Shown piece after piece: positions 28,591 to 37,625 of a DNA stretch of 64,000 nucleotides; the first letter of the stretch is position 1; each line of letters begins with the position of its first letter. The stretch is from Stigmatella erecta (lineage in GTDB: Bacteria > Myxococcota > Myxococcia > Myxococcales > Myxococcaceae), in the NCBI RefSeq assembly GCF_900111745.1, contig NZ_FOIJ01000010.1, positions 1-64,000 on the forward strand. Direction: 5' to 3'. A program made the position numbers and the translations under genes. The notes under the pieces are model-generated. The model was not told where the DNA came from and did no database searches. It saw nothing but the letters and a program-made list of their open reading frames with translations.

Positions 28591-29232
28591 GTGAGTCAGG
28601 ACTTCCCGAACTGTACCGTGGTGGATCACCCGCTGGTGAAGCACAAGCTCACGCTGATGCGGCGCGTGGAGACGAGCACGGCGAGCTTCCGCGCCCTGCT
28701 GCAGGAGATCTCCCAGCTCCTGGCGTACGAGGCCATGCGGGACCTGAAGCTGCGCGAGGAGACCATCCAGACGCCGCTGGCGACGATGCAGGCGCCGGTG
28801 CTGGAGGGCAAGAAGCTGGTGCTGGTGGCCATCCTCCGGGCGGGCCAGGGCATCCTGGACGGCATGCTGCAGCTCGTCCCGTCCGCGCGCATCGGCCACA
28901 TCGGCATGTACCGGGACCCCGAGACGCTGATGGCGGTGGAGTATTACTACAAGGTGCCGGGGCAGCTGACGGACCGCGACGTCATCGTCTGTGATCCGAT
29001 GCTGGCCACGGGCAACTCGGCCATCGCCGCGCTCAGCCGCATCAAGGCGAGCAAGCCAGGGAGCTTGCGCTTCGTGTGCCTGCTGGCGTGCCCGGAGGGG
29101 CTGGCGAACCTGCGCGAGCACCACCCGGACGTGCACGTGTACACGGCGGCCATCGACGAGCGGCTCAACGAGCACGGCTACATCCTGCCGGGCCTGGGCG
29201 ACGCGGGCGACCGGCTCTTCGGCACGAAGTAG
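28591..29232 (+). CDS. upp: Uracil phosphoribosyltransferase
   Basis: A 213-residue UPRTase that makes UMP from uracil and PRPP. Seen: [38 protein letters not shown], the PRPP-binding loop [14 protein letters not shown], and the uracil-binding C-terminus [25 protein letters not shown]. The length is normal. GTG 28591 follows a GGGAGAGG ribosome-binding site, 58 bp after URC4. In the URC pathway UPRTase supplies the nucleotide substrate, so this copy may serve catabolism as well as salvage. Confidence 0.95.
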   Translation: MSQDFPNCTVVDHPLVKHKLTLMRRVETSTASFRALLQEISQLLAYEAMRDLKLREETIQTPLATMQAPVLEGKKLVLVAILRAGQGILDGMLQLVPSARIGHIGMYRDPETLMAVEYYYKVPGQLTDRDVIVCDPMLATGNSAIAALSRIKASKPGSLRFVCLLACPEGLANLREHHPDVHVYTAAIDERLNEHGYILPGLGDAGDRLFGTK

Positions 29233-29289
29233 CGGCCAATCAACGCCGTCCTGTCCAGAAGTCGGACCGGACTTTGAAAACAGACTCCC

Positions 29290-29331
29290 GATGCTTTCCC
29301 TCCCGGCTGTTCACCAGCCGAGGAAAGCATC
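29290..29331 (+). promoter_or_regulatory. Long hairpin covering the ribosome-binding site of the lipase-like gene
   Basis: GATGCTTTCC (29290-29299) pairs perfectly with GGAAAGCATC (29322-29331), and inside it CGGCTG (29304-29309) pairs with CAGCCG (29315-29320). The 3' arm contains the AGGAAAG ribosome-binding site and ends directly at ATG 29332. It could terminate upp transcription, sequester the ribosome-binding site, or both. Confidence 0.65.
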
Positions 29332-30624
29332 ATGTTTCAGCCCAATATCAGTAAGCGGCAAGAGGATGTCTTCGCTCACGCGGTATTCGCGAATCTGTCC
29401 GAGGGGCTGCGCCAGGACACCGGCGCTGGCCAGGACATCGAGGCGCGGACCCAGGAGGCGCTCCACAAGGCGCTCGCGAGGGCCCAGCCTTTCATTGGCG
29501 GGTGGAACGTGGTGTGGGGCCCGAGCGTCCACCTGGGCCCCGGGAGCGCGTTCCCGGTGCACACGATGTACGTCGCGCAGTCCACGATGGACCCCTCGCA
29601 GTATGTCGTCTCGATGTCGGGGGCGAGCCCCGCCTCGGTGTTCGAGTGGATGGCGGAGGAGCTGCTCGTCGCGTTGCAGGTGCCCTGGGGGACGGGGACC
29701 GAGGCGGCGGACGCCAAGATTTCCCTGGGCATCGCCAGCGGCCTCTCGGTGCTTCAGGAGATGACGCCCTCGGGCGCGCGCCCGGGCGCAGGCACGGCCC
29801 TGGCGGGCTTCCTGAAAACCCTCACGGGCACGAAGGTGAAGGTGGACGTCACCGGGTTTGGCCTGGGCGGCGCGCTGGCCTCGACGGTGGCCGTGTGGCT
29901 GGCGGACACGAAGGGCGTGCCCGGGCATTGGGATCCCCAGGGCCATGCCCAGCTCACCTGTCTGTCTTTCGCGGGCCCGAGCGCGGGCAATGGTGCCTTC
30001 GCCGCGTATGCGGACCGCAAGCCGGGCCTCACGATGGTGCGCTTCGCCAATGATCTGGATTGGGTGACCCAGGCGTGGGGCGCGGCCTCGCTGGCGAAGG
30101 CCGCCACGCTCTACAGCCCCATCATTCCGGGAACGGAGCCCATCCGGGCGCTCGTGGAGCGGGCGGAGCACACCACGCGGAGCGGGGACTACACCCAGGT
30201 GCAGGCGCTGGCGCCGCCGCTGATGGGGCGGGTGAAATACAACGATGGCTTCATCACGGTGCCTCCGAGCCCGGGGGGACACCTCGTGGATTTCATCAAG
30301 CAGGTGGGCTACCAGCACACGGGACCGTATTTTCAATGGTTCCACTTCAACCCGGCGTGGATGGAGACACGCCCCTCGGCCTTCGACGAGGACTCCCGCG
30401 CGCTCTTCGCGGAGCTGGCCCCCGGGGTGCGCCGGGCGCTGAAGGCCGCGGGCGTGCAGCCGCCGGCGGAGCTGCCCGGGAAGAACGAAGGGGAGGGCCC
30501 GCGCACGCTCCAGGCCGGCCGCGAGCAGTACCCGGTTCCCCGGAGTGCCGAGGGTCCGGAGGCCGAGCGGCTCGTGAAGGCTTTGGCCACGGCGCTCCAG
30601 CGGCACGGGGCCCCGCAACACTGA
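29332..30624 (+). CDS. Lipase_3-fold protein with substituted nucleophile elbow
   Basis: A 430-residue protein with class-3 lipase alpha/beta-hydrolase features: VDVTGFGLGGALAST at the nucleophile elbow, CLSFAGPSAGN after it, and a late YQHTGPYFQW histidine. In active members the elbow reads GHSLGG; here both His and catalytic Ser are replaced (GFGLGG), so classical lipase activity is not expected. No signal peptide. It could be a binding or inhibitory pseudo-enzyme. Translation may be controlled by the hairpin at 29290-29331. It stands alone downstream of the uracil cluster. Confidence 0.75.
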   Translation: MFQPNISKRQEDVFAHAVFANLSEGLRQDTGAGQDIEARTQEALHKALARAQPFIGGWNVVWGPSVHLGPGSAFPVHTMYVAQSTMDPSQYVVSMSGASPASVFEWMAEELLVALQVPWGTGTEAADAKISLGIASGLSVLQEMTPSGARPGAGTALAGFLKTLTGTKVKVDVTGFGLGGALASTVAVWLADTKGVPGHWDPQGHAQLTCLSFAGPSAGNGAFAAYADRKPGLTMVRFANDLDWVTQAWGAASLAKAATLYSPIIPGTEPIRALVERAEHTTRSGDYTQVQALAPPLMGRVKYNDGFITVPPSPGGHLVDFIKQVGYQHTGPYFQWFHFNPAWMETRPSAFDEDSRALFAELAPGVRRALKAAGVQPPAELPGKNEGEGPRTLQAGREQYPVPRSAEGPEAERLVKALATALQRHGAPQH

Positions 30625-30686
30625 GAAGGGGGCTGCCGGGAGGGCTTCCGTGGTAAAAATGGGGCCTTTCCCTTTCCAAGGGTCCT

Positions 30687-31529
30687 ATGCCTCAAACAGG
30701 TCTGTCCGGCAGCCGTTCGCTCAGGTCCGCGCTGACGTTGGCCGTGCTGGTGGGGGTGTCTCCCGCCAGTCATGCCGCGGCCAATCCCGAGGTTCAGCGC
30801 TACCTCATCTCGATTCGCCGCCTGTACGAGAACCTGGAATACGAGCGCGCGCTGAACCAGATCCAACTGGCCCAGCAACAGAAGGCCCGCAGCACGGAAG
30901 ACGAAGTCACCCTCTCCCTCTACGAGGGCATCCTCCTGACGGAGATGGGCCGGGTGGAGCCGGGGACCGCCGCGTTCAAGGCCGCGCTGCTGCTGAAGCC
31001 CGAGGCCCAGCTGCCCGTGCCGGTCGCTCCGAAGATCGGCAAGCTCTTCGAGTCCGTGCGTCAGCAGGTGAAGCGCGAGATGGCCCCCCTCCTCGCGCAG
31101 CAGCAGGCGGAGCCGCCGGCGCGTTCGCCTTCCCTGGCCCCGCCGGTGCCGGCGCCCGCCGCGCCCGGGTCAGGTGCCGAGGGCGTGAGCCAGCGGGCCC
31201 CGGGAAGAGACCTGAGGAAGTATGCGCTGGTGCCGGCCGCCGTGGGGGGAGGCCTGCTGGTGGCGGGAGGCGTCTCCTGGGCCATCTCGCGCGGGGAGCG
31301 GGGACGGCTGCGGGACGATGACCCCGCGCTCGCGACGCGAGAGGATGTGGACCGGAGCGTCTCGCGGGGCCGCACGTGGCAGACGGTGGGCTTCAGCCTG
31401 CTGGGCGTGGGGGCCGCGGGGGTGGCCACGGCGGCCGGGATGTACTTCCTGGGAGGGCCAGCTCAATCCATGTCGCTCGGGGTGAGCACGGATGGGACCT
31501 CCGCGATGGTTCATGGGCGGTGGCCATGA
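30687..31529 (+). CDS. Exported TPR-like protein with two membrane helices
   Basis: A 280-residue protein with an N-terminal signal (LRSALTLAVLVGVSPASHA). Residues about 30-130 look like a TPR/helical-hairpin domain (RRLYENLEYERALNQIQLA...EDEVTLSLYEGILLTEMG). A Pro-rich stretch follows, then two hydrophobic segments (LVPAAVGGGLLVAGGVSWA and SLLGVGAAGVATAAGMYFLGG). The layout is common in myxobacterial envelope proteins of unknown function. Its stop overlaps the RCC1 gene start (ATGA), so the two are coupled. Confidence 0.68.
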   Translation: MPQTGLSGSRSLRSALTLAVLVGVSPASHAAANPEVQRYLISIRRLYENLEYERALNQIQLAQQQKARSTEDEVTLSLYEGILLTEMGRVEPGTAAFKAALLLKPEAQLPVPVAPKIGKLFESVRQQVKREMAPLLAQQQAEPPARSPSLAPPVPAPAAPGSGAEGVSQRAPGRDLRKYALVPAAVGGGLLVAGGVSWAISRGERGRLRDDDPALATREDVDRSVSRGRTWQTVGFSLLGVGAAGVATAAGMYFLGGPAQSMSLGVSTDGTSAMVHGRWP

Positions 31530-33061
31530 GGCCCCGGAGGCAGCCCGGACGCTGGGCGCTGCTGGCCACGGTGGTGCTGGGCGGTGGGGTGGGGTGCACG
31601 GACTTCGACGGGGAACGGGCGGCCTTCTGCCAGCGCAACCCGGACCGGTGTGGCGTGGCTCCCACGGGGCCGGAGCCCTCCCCGGACACGACGCCTCCCG
31701 CCATCATCGATCACTCCCAGTCGGCCAGCAGCGTGATGGCGCAGGACGTGGTCCGGTTTCAGGTGGTGGCGCGGGACGAAGAGACCCCGGTGCTGGGGTT
31801 CTCGTGGACGGCCAGCGCCGGTGCCCTTGGGGAGCCGTCGAGCGCGGAGACCACCAGCGAGGTGATGTGGACGGCGCCCGCGTGTATGCCCGCGGGCACT
31901 GCGGTCACGGTCACGGCTACGGTCCGCGGTGCTGGGGAGTTGACCGCCCCCCATGCCTTCACCGTGTCCGCGAACCCTTGTCCCGCGCCAGCCCTCGCTG
32001 CTGGGTATGCCCACGCATTGGCCCTTCGCGACGATGGCACCGTCTGGGGTTGGGGCGAGAATGGGAGTGGGCAGCTCGGAGATGGAACCAGCACCCATCG
32101 CCTGGCCCCGGTGCAGGTGACCGGGCTGCACAGTGTGATCGCGATCTCCGCAGGCTATTACCATTCACTGGCGATCCGGAGTGATGGCACGGTGTGGGCC
32201 TGGGGGCATAACGGTTTTGGGCAGCTCGGCGATGGATCGAATGCCCATCGTGCCGTTCCCGTGCAAGTGCCTGGATTGAGCAAGGTCGTCGCTGTCACCG
32301 CAGGGGGAGTCCATTCGCTGGCGCTTCGCAGCGACGGTTTCGTCTGGGGGTGGGGTTACAACCGCGAGGGGCAAGTCGGCGATGGAACACTCATCGACCG
32401 CAACGCTCCGGTGCCACTGTCTGAAATCAGTGGTGTGACTGCTGTGGCCACAGGCCTCTACCATTCGCTGGCGCTTCGGAATGACGGCACGGTGTGGGCA
32501 TGGGGCCGGAACGGTTATGGCCAACTCGGAGATGGCTCCCAGATGGAGCGGCGCTCTCCGGTGCCGCTGTCCGGACTTGGTCCTGCGGTGGCGATTGTAT
32601 CCGGCGGCAACCACTCGCTTGCGCTTCAGAGCCATGGAGAGCTGTGGAGCTGGGGGCAAAACGAGTCGGGTGCTCTCGGGGATGGGACGGATGTGAACCG
32701 GCCCGTTCCTGGACCTGTGCTGCGGTTGGGCAACCTCGTCGCGATGGATGCGTGCGAGGGCCATTCCCTGGCACTTCGAAGCGATGGCACCGTCTGGGCC
32801 TGGGGGGCCAATTACGGCGGGCAGCTCGGGGATGGGACATACATGAACAAGAAGTTCCCCGTGCCGGTCTCGGGACTCGAAAGCGTGCTCGCGATCTCCG
32901 TAGGGGAGTATTACTCCCTGGCGGCTCGAAGCGATGGCACCGTCTGGGCGTGGGGAGTCAATAAAAGCGGGCAGCTGGGAGATGGGACGGTCACGGACCA
33001 CATTCTTCCGGGACAAGTCTCTGGACTGCGCCTGGTGACGTCCGTGCCGACGGGGCCCTGA
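31526..33061 (+). CDS. RCC1-repeat lipoprotein
   Basis: A 511-residue exported protein from ATG 31526, overlapping the upstream stop by 4 nt. The signal peptide ends in lipobox GVGC. Residues about 50-155 form a sandwich-like domain. Then come seven RCC1 repeats of about 50 residues (HSLAIRSDGTVWAWGHNGFGQLGDG pattern), enough for one seven-bladed propeller. The repeats are similar at DNA level too. Myxobacteria have many such secreted RCC1 proteins; they probably bind ligands at the cell surface. Stop codons of this gene and the next lie one base apart on opposite strands. Confidence 0.85.
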   Translation: MRPRRQPGRWALLATVVLGGGVGCTDFDGERAAFCQRNPDRCGVAPTGPEPSPDTTPPAIIDHSQSASSVMAQDVVRFQVVARDEETPVLGFSWTASAGALGEPSSAETTSEVMWTAPACMPAGTAVTVTATVRGAGELTAPHAFTVSANPCPAPALAAGYAHALALRDDGTVWGWGENGSGQLGDGTSTHRLAPVQVTGLHSVIAISAGYYHSLAIRSDGTVWAWGHNGFGQLGDGSNAHRAVPVQVPGLSKVVAVTAGGVHSLALRSDGFVWGWGYNREGQVGDGTLIDRNAPVPLSEISGVTAVATGLYHSLALRNDGTVWAWGRNGYGQLGDGSQMERRSPVPLSGLGPAVAIVSGGNHSLALQSHGELWSWGQNESGALGDGTDVNRPVPGPVLRLGNLVAMDACEGHSLALRSDGTVWAWGANYGGQLGDGTYMNKKFPVPVSGLESVLAISVGEYYSLAARSDGTVWAWGVNKSGQLGDGTVTDHILPGQVSGLRLVTSVPTGP

Positions 33062-33062
33062 C

Positions 33063-34025
33063 TTACCGCGAGGGACGCGTCTTGGGGGCCTTCTTGCGCG
33101 TTCCAGCCTTGCCCGCCTTGCGCACCGGAGGCTTGGGCGGAGGGTCAGGCTCGAAAAGGGCCTGAACGGAAGACACCGTGACGGCCTTGCGCAGCCAGTG
33201 CTTGAGCTGTGCCGGGTCCGTGCACGCCAGGATGTGCTGCCGGGTCTCCGCGTCCACGGCGAAGCCCCTGGCATCCAGGACTTCGAACAGGGCAGCCCGC
33301 TCCCCCTCTTGAAGCCCCTCCTCGCGCCCTTCCTCTCGCCCCTGGGAGAGGTACTTGCGTGCGAACTCGCTCTGGTACTCGTAGTGGCCACTCTGCATGA
33401 GCGCCTCCAAGGCGTGACGGGCCGCCTCGTTGAGGGAGGACAGGGTCAGGTCAACGTAGAGGCGGACGCGCTCGGCATCAAGCCCCACCACGGCGGCCAA
33501 GACGGTCTGGGCGATGGCTGGACCCACCTCGGCATGCCCATGGGCCATGGCCGACAGCACCGCCAGTTCCGGATCCTGGCGGGCTGCCTGCTCGTCGGTG
33601 AGCACGGGGATGGCGTCGGGCCCTGCGACCAAGGGGCGAAGAACGAAACCTGGGTGGCCCAGGTCGATGGGCTGTGCGCACCAACGGGCCACCGAGGCCT
33701 CCGGCGCTATGACCAGGAGTGCGGTGGGACAACCTACCCGTGAGCGAAGGCTGGTGAGGTAGAGGGGCCAGGTCTTGCGCTTGTCCTCATCGCGGGCCAG
33801 CTGCACCTCCACGACGATGGCGAAGACGGGCTTGCCTTCCAGCAGGAGAACCACGAGATCCGCGCGGTACTCCGTGGGAACGACCTCGGTCAGTTCCGCG
33901 GATTCGACGCGTGCCTCGGACCAGGGCGGCAAGCCGAGGCCCAGCGCATCGCGCAGCAACTCCGGCGCCAGCGTGGGGCGATGACGGAACAGCAGCAAGA
34001 GCCCTTCATGCTGCATCGAGGCCAT
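33063..34025 (-). CDS. PD-(D/E)XK nuclease-like (Rpn/transposase-derived) protein
   Basis: A 320-residue protein. The N-terminal half has the PD-(D/E)XK core: YRADLVVLLLEGKPVFAIVVEVQLARDEDKRK (Asp, then Glu-x-Gln), common to Rpn-like and related nucleases widespread in myxobacteria and cyanobacteria. The C-terminal half is helical with REEGREEGLQEG repeats and ends in a basic tail (PPVRKAGKAGTRKKAPKTR). ATG 34025 is used; ATG 34016 is possible. It lies 9 bp downstream of the next minus-strand ORF and may be co-transcribed with it. Confidence 0.7.
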   Translation of the reverse strand: MASMQHEGLLLLFRHRPTLAPELLRDALGLGLPPWSEARVESAELTEVVPTEYRADLVVLLLEGKPVFAIVVEVQLARDEDKRKTWPLYLTSLRSRVGCPTALLVIAPEASVARWCAQPIDLGHPGFVLRPLVAGPDAIPVLTDEQAARQDPELAVLSAMAHGHAEVGPAIAQTVLAAVVGLDAERVRLYVDLTLSSLNEAARHALEALMQSGHYEYQSEFARKYLSQGREEGREEGLQEGERAALFEVLDARGFAVDAETRQHILACTDPAQLKHWLRKAVTVSSVQALFEPDPPPKPPVRKAGKAGTRKKAPKTRPSR

Positions 34026-34034
34026 GGCGGAAGC

Positions 34035-34694
34035 CTATGGCGGACGTCCGACAGCCCGTGCGTACTCGGTGAGGACCCATGCCTGCCAAGGAATGGGCTC
34101 TGCCCGGGCATCCTCGCTTCCGGCGTACGCCGCACACCGCTGGGCCAGGGCGTGGTCATCGAGAAGGCCATGCCCGTTGGGCTGGGCGCCCAAATGCCGA
34201 GCGAAGGCGCGCTCAAGGCCATTGCACAAGGATGAGTGCAGGCTTCCACCGTGCTCCACCCCGAGGACTTCCGAACCCAAGGGCATGCCGCTCCCGGAGG
34301 GAGGAAGGCGCCGCGTCAGGTTTTGGTGGAGTCCGATGGCCGTCTGTCCTGGGAGGGGAGCCGTCTGATTCAAGAAGTCATCGGCATCCGCGGTGGAGAG
34401 CGCCAATCCGAGAATGAAGGCATCGCCACCAGAGGGGATGAAGGTGGCACAGAACTCCTGGGCCGCTTCCCGCGTCAGGAAGACATTCGGCCAGAGAAAA
34501 TCCTCGTCGAACCGGCGGCTCACCCACTGGATGAGGGCGTCCAGACGGTCCGGGGGAATCCCGAAGCGTGCGGTTGCCGGAAGCCACTCGGCCTCGGTGC
34601 CTCCTGCCCAATCGAGGGCCCATGTGTCCGGGATGAGGGGGGCCAGGCAGCCAGAAGCGGTCCGGAACGTGGGTGGAACGAGGCTCGCGTCCAT
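34035..34694 (-). CDS. Hypothetical protein
   Basis: A 219-residue ORF with codon use like its neighbours. No family recognised. The start is taken as ATG 34694 (MDASLVPPTFRTASG); ATG 34769 would add 25 residues that look non-coding. Sequence is mixed alpha/beta with Trp-rich patches (DTWALDWAGGTEAEW, IQWVSRRFDEDFLWPNVF) and no signal peptide. It probably shares a transcript with the PD-(D/E)XK gene 9 bp downstream. Confidence 0.55.
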   Translation of the reverse strand: MDASLVPPTFRTASGCLAPLIPDTWALDWAGGTEAEWLPATARFGIPPDRLDALIQWVSRRFDEDFLWPNVFLTREAAQEFCATFIPSGGDAFILGLALSTADADDFLNQTAPLPGQTAIGLHQNLTRRLPPSGSGMPLGSEVLGVEHGGSLHSSLCNGLERAFARHLGAQPNGHGLLDDHALAQRCAAYAGSEDARAEPIPWQAWVLTEYARAVGRPP

Positions 34695-34815
34695 GGAAGG
34701 CGCACGCGGTGCGGGGCAGGCAATGAGGTAGCCGCCTGACAGGAAATGGGAGCCGTTCGAAGGTTTCAATGGGTGCCCTCACATGTCAGTCTGCCGGGAT
34801 CTGGGAGGGTTTCGT

Positions 34816-36258
34816 ATGAATTTGATGAAGCGAGTGATGCTGTTTGCGATGTGCATGCTGCCTTGGGCCGCCATTGCGTCTGTTCATGGCGCTCGCGTGG
34901 AAGCCGCGAGCGTGGCCATCACCAACGGGCCGGTCTGGTATGACACGACCGGTGGAACCATCCAGGCCCACGGTGGGGCCGTCATCCAGGTGGGCTCCAC
35001 CTACTACTGGATTGGCGAGGACAAGCTTCACAACTCGGCGACCTTCCGGAACGTCGTCTGTTACTCGTCGCCCGATCTGAAGAATTGGAAGTGGGTCGGC
35101 TATCCGCTGAAGCCCTCGTCCCATGCCGAGCTGGCCAGCAGCAAGATCGAACGGCCCAAGGTCATCTACAACGCGGCCACCGGCAAGTACGTCATGTGGA
35201 TGCACTACGAGAACGCCGCTGACTACTCGCTGGCCCGCGTCGCCGTGGCCTCCAGCAGCTCGGTGTGCGGCAGCTACACGTACCACGGCAGCTTCCGGCC
35301 GCTGGGCTATGAGTCCCGGGACATGACCGTCTTCAAGGACGATGACGGCAGTGCCTATCTCCTGTCCGCCTCGAACTCCGGTACCGGCACCAACGGTTCC
35401 CTCGCGTCCTTCAAGCTGACGGCGGATTACCTCAATGTGTCCACGTTCCTTGGCTGGGTGGCCGAGAACGGGCACCGTGAGGCGCCTGCGATCGCCAAGC
35501 AGGGCGGGCGGTACTTTCTGATCACCTCGGGCGCTTCCGGCTGGTATCCGAATCAGGCCAAGTACATGACGGCCACGTCCATGAGCGGGCCGTGGTCGGC
35601 CCCGCAGAACCTCGGCAACACCTCGACGTTCTACTCGCAGTCCAACTTCATCCTGCCCGTGCAGGGCTCCTCGGGCACGGCGTACGTCTACATGGGCAAC
35701 CGCTGGAACCCGGGCCTGCTCGGGGACTCCCGCTACATCTGGCTGCCCCTCACCTTGAATGGCTCCAGCGGGACCGCCTCCCTGGAGTGGCACAGCACCT
35801 GGAACCTCGATGCCGCCACCGGTGCCGTGTCGTATCCGGCGCTCGTCAACCATGCCCTGGGCAAGCCCGCGACCGCCAGCTCCGCGGCGTCCGGCTTCGC
35901 CGCGGGCCGCGCGAACGACGGCAACTATCAGGCCGAGTGGAAGGCCACCGGCGTTACCTGGCCGTCCTGGTGGCAGGTGGATCTCGGCTCGGCCAAGAAC
36001 ATCCGCGAGGTGGATATCTCGTGGTTCCTCCACAACGGTTCGGAGGCCTATTACCAGTACCGCATCGAGTACAGCACCGACGGCTCAAGCTGGGTGTCCA
36101 TCGACCGGACCGGAAACAAGACGTATGGCTTCACGACCGATGCCGTGAACTTCACCGCCCGGTATGTCCGCATCGTGCTCGTCAAGGCCGTGCTCTGGAA
36201 CAACCCCAACAACTGGTACACGCCCATCCTCTACGAGGTTCAGCTGCTCGGGGGCTGA
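34816..36258 (+). CDS. GH43 (exo-beta-1,3-galactanase-like) with F5/8C carbohydrate-binding domain
   Basis: A 480-residue secreted enzyme starting at ATG 34816 behind GGGAGG. The signal peptide ends near VHGARVEA. Residues about 35-330 are a five-bladed GH43 propeller of the galactan 1,3-beta-galactosidase subgroup (TIQAHGGAVIQVGSTYYWIGED, ERPKVIYNAATGKYVMWMHYEN, SRDMTVFKDDDGSAYLL). Residues about 345-480 are a discoidin/F5-8C domain (ALGKPATASSAASGFAAGRANDGN, WWQVDLGSAKNIREVDI). Likely trims beta-1,3-galactan side chains of plant arabinogalactan. No neighbouring polysaccharide genes. Confidence 0.85.
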   Translation: MNLMKRVMLFAMCMLPWAAIASVHGARVEAASVAITNGPVWYDTTGGTIQAHGGAVIQVGSTYYWIGEDKLHNSATFRNVVCYSSPDLKNWKWVGYPLKPSSHAELASSKIERPKVIYNAATGKYVMWMHYENAADYSLARVAVASSSSVCGSYTYHGSFRPLGYESRDMTVFKDDDGSAYLLSASNSGTGTNGSLASFKLTADYLNVSTFLGWVAENGHREAPAIAKQGGRYFLITSGASGWYPNQAKYMTATSMSGPWSAPQNLGNTSTFYSQSNFILPVQGSSGTAYVYMGNRWNPGLLGDSRYIWLPLTLNGSSGTASLEWHSTWNLDAATGAVSYPALVNHALGKPATASSAASGFAAGRANDGNYQAEWKATGVTWPSWWQVDLGSAKNIREVDISWFLHNGSEAYYQYRIEYSTDGSSWVSIDRTGNKTYGFTTDAVNFTARYVRIVLVKAVLWNNPNNWYTPILYEVQLLGG

Positions 36259-36313
36259 GGGCCCGGGGCGGGGGCCATCCCTCTGGACGGGGAGGACTGC
36301 TACGCTGCGCGGC

Positions 36314-37621
36314 GTGTTCCTGTCCGTTCTCCTGGTGGTCCCCCTGCTGTCCGCGGCGCCGCCTCCGCCTCCCGCGCGGGTCGAGCTCGTCTTCGGCGGG
36401 GATGTGATTTCCCACGGGGATGTGCGGCGCACGGCGGCGGAGCACTTCCGCAAGGCAGGGCCCCCCGTGAAGGGCTCGCCCACGCCTTCGCTCAACCATG
36501 AGGGGTGGGATCAGCTCTTCGGGCCCATCGCCGACGTGCTGCGCACCGCGGACGTGGCGGTGGTGAACCTGGAGACGCCCATCACCGCCAACCCGAAGGC
36601 GGTGACGCGGGAGCTTCTCTTCAATGCGCCGCCGGCCCTAGCCCAGTCGCTCGCGGCGGCCGGGGTGAGGCTCGTCTCCACGGGCAACAACCACGCCCGG
36701 GATCAGCACCTGACGGGCCTGGTGGAGACGCTCCAGCACCTGGAGGCCGCGGGCGTCCGGCACGTGGGCACGGGGGCCTCGCGGGTGGAAGCCTGGGCCC
36801 CCGTGGTGATGGAGGCGCAGGGCGTGCGGCTTGGGTTTCTGTCCTTCTCCCGCCTGCTCAATGGCTTCAACAACCCCGTGGAGGCCACGCAGCCCCATGT
36901 GGCGCTCGTGCCTTACCCCAGGACCGGGCGTCCCTCGGGAGTCGAGCAGCTCCTGGAGCGGGTGCGCACGGCGGCCACGCGGTGCGATGTGCTCGTCGTG
37001 CTGGTGCACTGGGGCGCGGAGTACACGGTGAAGCCCCTTCCCGAGGATGAAGCGCTGGCGCATGCGCTCATCGAGGCGGGCGCCGGGGCGGTGATTGGCC
37101 ACCACCCGCACGTGTTGCAGCCGCTGGAGGCGTACACCACGAAGGGCGGCCGGCGGGGGCTCATCGCCTACTCCCTGGGCAACCTGGTGGCGAACCAGGG
37201 CCGGTTCTATGCCCATACCCCTCGCGGCTCCGGCAAGGCGGGGGACACCCGGGACTCCATGCTGCTGCGCGTCTCCTGGCGCCGGCATGCGCCGGGGGGG
37301 CCCGTGCAGCTCGACGAGGTGGCCGCGCTGCCGGTGTGGATCGAAAACAACGCGCGTACTCGCAAGCGCAAGCAACGCCGGTTCATTCAGCCCGTGCTCA
37401 TCGACCGTGAGGTGGCGGTGCTGGAAGAGCGGCTCGCGGCGCTGGCCGTGCAACCGCTCCCGGCGAAGGAGGCGAGGGGACTGGAGCAGCGGCTGGCGCT
37501 CATGAAGTACCGGCGCGAGCGCATCCTGAAGATGCTGCCTGAGGGGTTCGCGGTGGCCTCGCCACAGCTTCGCCTCCGGAGGGGGCTGGCGGCGGGACCC
37601 GTGGCGGTGCAGGCCCCTTAA
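36314..37621 (+). CDS. CapA-family (PGA_cap) metallophosphatase-like protein
   Basis: A 435-residue exported protein from GTG 36314 (MFLSVLLVVPLLSAAPPP, signal peptide). The CapA/PGA_cap domain shows VFGGDVISHGD, VAVVNLETPIT, STGNNHARDQH, VLVHWGAEYT and IGHHPHVLQPLE, i.e. the metal-site residues of the calcineurin-like CapA fold. Homologues take part in poly-gamma-glutamate anchoring or surface polymer hydrolysis; no capB or capC is nearby. Its TAA stop shares bases with the stop of the CLC gene on the other strand. Confidence 0.85.
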   Translation: MFLSVLLVVPLLSAAPPPPPARVELVFGGDVISHGDVRRTAAEHFRKAGPPVKGSPTPSLNHEGWDQLFGPIADVLRTADVAVVNLETPITANPKAVTRELLFNAPPALAQSLAAAGVRLVSTGNNHARDQHLTGLVETLQHLEAAGVRHVGTGASRVEAWAPVVMEAQGVRLGFLSFSRLLNGFNNPVEATQPHVALVPYPRTGRPSGVEQLLERVRTAATRCDVLVVLVHWGAEYTVKPLPEDEALAHALIEAGAGAVIGHHPHVLQPLEAYTTKGGRRGLIAYSLGNLVANQGRFYAHTPRGSGKAGDTRDSMLLRVSWRRHAPGGPVQLDEVAALPVWIENNARTRKRKQRRFIQPVLIDREVAVLEERLAALAVQPLPAKEARGLEQRLALMKYRRERILKMLPEGFAVASPQLRLRRGLAAGPVAVQAP

Positions 37622-37625
37622 GGGG
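37614..37625. terminator. Palindrome CCCCTTAAGGGG shared by two converging stop codons
   Basis: A perfect 12-bp palindrome whose central TTAA supplies the TAA stops of both converging genes. It may pair in both transcripts, but it has no loop, so terminator function is doubtful. Confidence 0.3.

Noticed and set aside
31980-33050. Tandem DNA repeats as a satellite or CRISPR-like array
   Set aside because: The periodicity (about 150 bp) is that of RCC1 protein repeats in an intact reading frame.
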